Source of the DNA: Microcoleus sp. LEGE 07076
GTDB lineage: Bacteria; Cyanobacteriota; Cyanobacteriia; Cyanobacteriales; Microcoleaceae
NCBI RefSeq assembly: GCF_015207455.1
Contig: NZ_JADEWV010000054.1
Location: forward strand, 1-34,070
Direction of reading: 5' to 3'
DNA: 34,070 nt
Part shown: piece by piece, positions 32,968-34,070 of the stretch
Numbering within the stretch: position 1 is the stretch's first letter
Layout: the number at the start of each line of letters is the position of its first letter
The notes under the pieces: model-generated
The model's input: only the letters and a program-made list of their open reading frames with translations
Databases searched by the model: none
Told to the model about the DNA's origin: nothing
Translations under genes and position numbers: made by a program

Positions 32968-34070
32968 TCAAAACGGATTGCTATAATAGTCCTTGTTGAG
33001 AGAACCGTCATTTTCCGTTTTTGTGTCGTGACAGTGTTTATGCAGAAGTTGGAGGTTTTTGTACTCATCATTACCGCCTAATGAGCGGGGTTGGATATGG
33101 TCAACTTCTACAGTATCTGTAGGTGTAAAGTACAGACCACAGTGGGTACATTTACCTTTTTGTGTCTTAAGCAGTGTTGCCACTCTTGTTGGTGTTTCGG
33201 GGTATTCTCCGCGTCTCTTGCTCCAGTAAATCCAGTCACCATCGTAAGGTGTTGAATTGCCTTTTACTTTAACGTGCCTTACAATAGGCGTTGCTTTGTG
33301 TTGGACTAATTCTAAACCTTCTTCTGTGCTGAAACACCAATTTCTGTCGCCTACTGTTCGCCAGTATTTGTCTTTATTGATGCTACCTTTTCCCCGTCTT
33401 CTCGCCCATGCTCTTAGCTTGTCATAAGTAAGACTGTCTACCTTGTTAAAGGTATCTTTACTTACTACTGTTGAGTAATAGTTTGACCATCCCCTAATTA
33501 TTGGATTCAGCCGACTAATTAAAGCAACTTGGGGGGCGGTGTTATGGGTGTCTATCACTTCTTCAATTTTTGCAAGATGAGCTTTGACCTTGGGTTTTGA
33601 CGGGGTGATTATTGTCTTAAAACCGAGTGGTATTCCGTTTGTACTTTTTGCACTTCGGTAGTTACCTACCTTATGTTGTTGTACATGAAATCCTAGAAAC
33701 TCAAACCCGACATTTCCATTGTATTCGTTGAGGGTGTGGGTTAATTTTGTTTTGCTTGGCTTCAATTCTAAGCCAACATCACTTAACCATTCTGCAATTA
33801 TCTTCTGACAGGCTAGTATTACTTCAATGTCTTTGTGAATAATCACAAAATCATCGGCGTACCGGATTAAACTTAAAGAACCTCGTTTATCTTTTTTATT
33901 GATTCCGTAGTATCCTTTTGTTAGCGTTTCCGCATATTGTTTGACCCGTTCTTCCATTCCGTGTAAGGCTATGTTAGCCAAAAGTGGAGAAATGACCCCA
34001 CCTTGTGGTGTGCCTTCTTTGGTCGGGAAGATTTCACCTTGGTCTAATACCCCGCTTTTAAGCCAGGACT
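32968..34070 (-). CDS. Group II intron reverse transcriptase/maturase with HNH endonuclease (5' partial)
   Basis: The frame continues to the right edge, so the TTG at 33981 is not the start; preceding residues read GTPQGGVISPLLANIALHGME, an RT motif. The catalytic RT motif is RYADDFVI. A maturase X region follows (RLNPIIRGWSNYYSTVV, group II hallmark). The C-terminal HNH domain has CTHCGLYF, VEVDHIQPRSLGG and LHKHCHDTKT, with both Cys/His zinc ligands. Such proteins assist intron splicing and insert it into DNA by target-primed reverse transcription. All domains visible are intact. Confidence 0.95.
   Translation of the reverse strand, partial: SWLKSGVLDQGEIFPTKEGTPQGGVISPLLANIALHGMEERVKQYAETLTKGYYGINKKDKRGSLSLIRYADDFVIIHKDIEVILACQKIIAEWLSDVGLELKPSKTKLTHTLNEYNGNVGFEFLGFHVQQHKVGNYRSAKSTNGIPLGFKTIITPSKPKVKAHLAKIEEVIDTHNTAPQVALISRLNPIIRGWSNYYSTVVSKDTFNKVDSLTYDKLRAWARRRGKGSINKDKYWRTVGDRNWCFSTEEGLELVQHKATPIVRHVKVKGNSTPYDGDWIYWSKRRGEYPETPTRVATLLKTQKGKCTHCGLYFTPTDTVEVDHIQPRSLGGNDEYKNLQLLHKHCHDTKTENDGSLNKDYYSNPF

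Larger units (their letters stand above)
32859..34070 (-). mobile_element. Group II intron, 3' part (5' end beyond the window)
   Basis: The minus strand reads RT-maturase-HNH ORF, then domain V (32899-32934) and domain VI ending in ..GACTCTAAC near 32859. The ..AC end is typical of group II 3' splice sites. The 5' part, with the exon-binding sites, is outside the window. The presumed 3' exon begins AAAGCCAAG and leads within 28 bases to the J-domain gene start. Exact boundary is by eye. Confidence 0.85.

Overview
The window looks like chromosome from a filamentous, non-heterocystous cyanobacterium of the Microcoleus/Oscillatoria/Tychonema type. Evidence is the frequent HIP1 octamer (GCGATCGC), short heptamer tandem repeats, several dispersed palindromes familiar from Oscillatoriales, a cyanobacterial rplK-rplA-rplJ-rplL order without rpoB, a CrtD-type carotenoid desaturase and a MoeB-rhodanese gene. 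The genus is inference; no rRNA is present.

Layout. (1) 1-8041: the end of a non-ribosomal peptide synthetase (NRPS) line. A module ending A-NMT-A-PCP (open at the left edge) and a terminal C-A-PCP-TE gene are separated by a tightly spaced ParA-like ATPase/HEPN-domain gene pair. An N-methylating module followed by a terminating module with an aromatic-looking specificity code fits the end of an anabaenopeptin-type line (ApnC/ApnD); a cyanopeptolin line is the alternative. (2) 8249-14217: housekeeping genes: a PiT phosphate permease (minus), rplS, tRNA-Trp(CCA), secE, nusG, rplK, rplA, a structured leader with an attenuator-like hairpin, rplJ and rplL. (3) About 14.4-21.3 kb: a visibly AT-rich island in which I saw no HIP1 site. 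It holds a divergent NB-ARC/HTH gene and a compact RiPP (ribosomally made, post-translationally modified peptide) cluster: a 74-aa precursor, an FxsB-like radical SAM/SPASM enzyme, an HExxH enzyme of the RiPP beta-hydroxylase type, a Cys-rich DUF483-like protein and a protein with a class I isoprenoid-synthase-like aspartate motif. (4) 21.64-22.58 kb: an intact IS5-type insertion sequence with a probable -1 frameshift transposase. (5) 22.6-32.8 kb: minus-strand genes: crtD, a repeat-rich spacer, moeB-rhodanese, a JAMM protease, a Uma2 nuclease-like gene, a ferredoxin, an SGNH/MBOAT O-acylation pair (the MBOAT gene interrupted by an in-frame stop), hisZ and a J-domain/TPR protein. (6) 32.86-34.07 kb: the 3' part of a group II intron with its RT-maturase-HNH ORF, running off the right edge and lying just 5' of the J-domain gene.

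The best candidate for an undescribed system is the RiPP island. The precursor core ends in four contiguous three-residue units that each begin with an aromatic residue (HES-HSS-HGE-FNQ), the Omega1-X2-X3 pattern used by three-residue cyclophane-forming radical SAM enzymes. This is paired with a separate HExxH hydroxylase and two accessory proteins I cannot tie to known RiPP chemistry. Precursor and enzyme genes are separated by a 16-bp-stem hairpin, and the divergent promoter region carries repeated TTTTCCGAT motifs. Secondary points are the ParA-HEPN pair between two NRPS genes, a palindromic repeat inserted in frame into the NRPS methyltransferase region, and the interrupted MBOAT gene.
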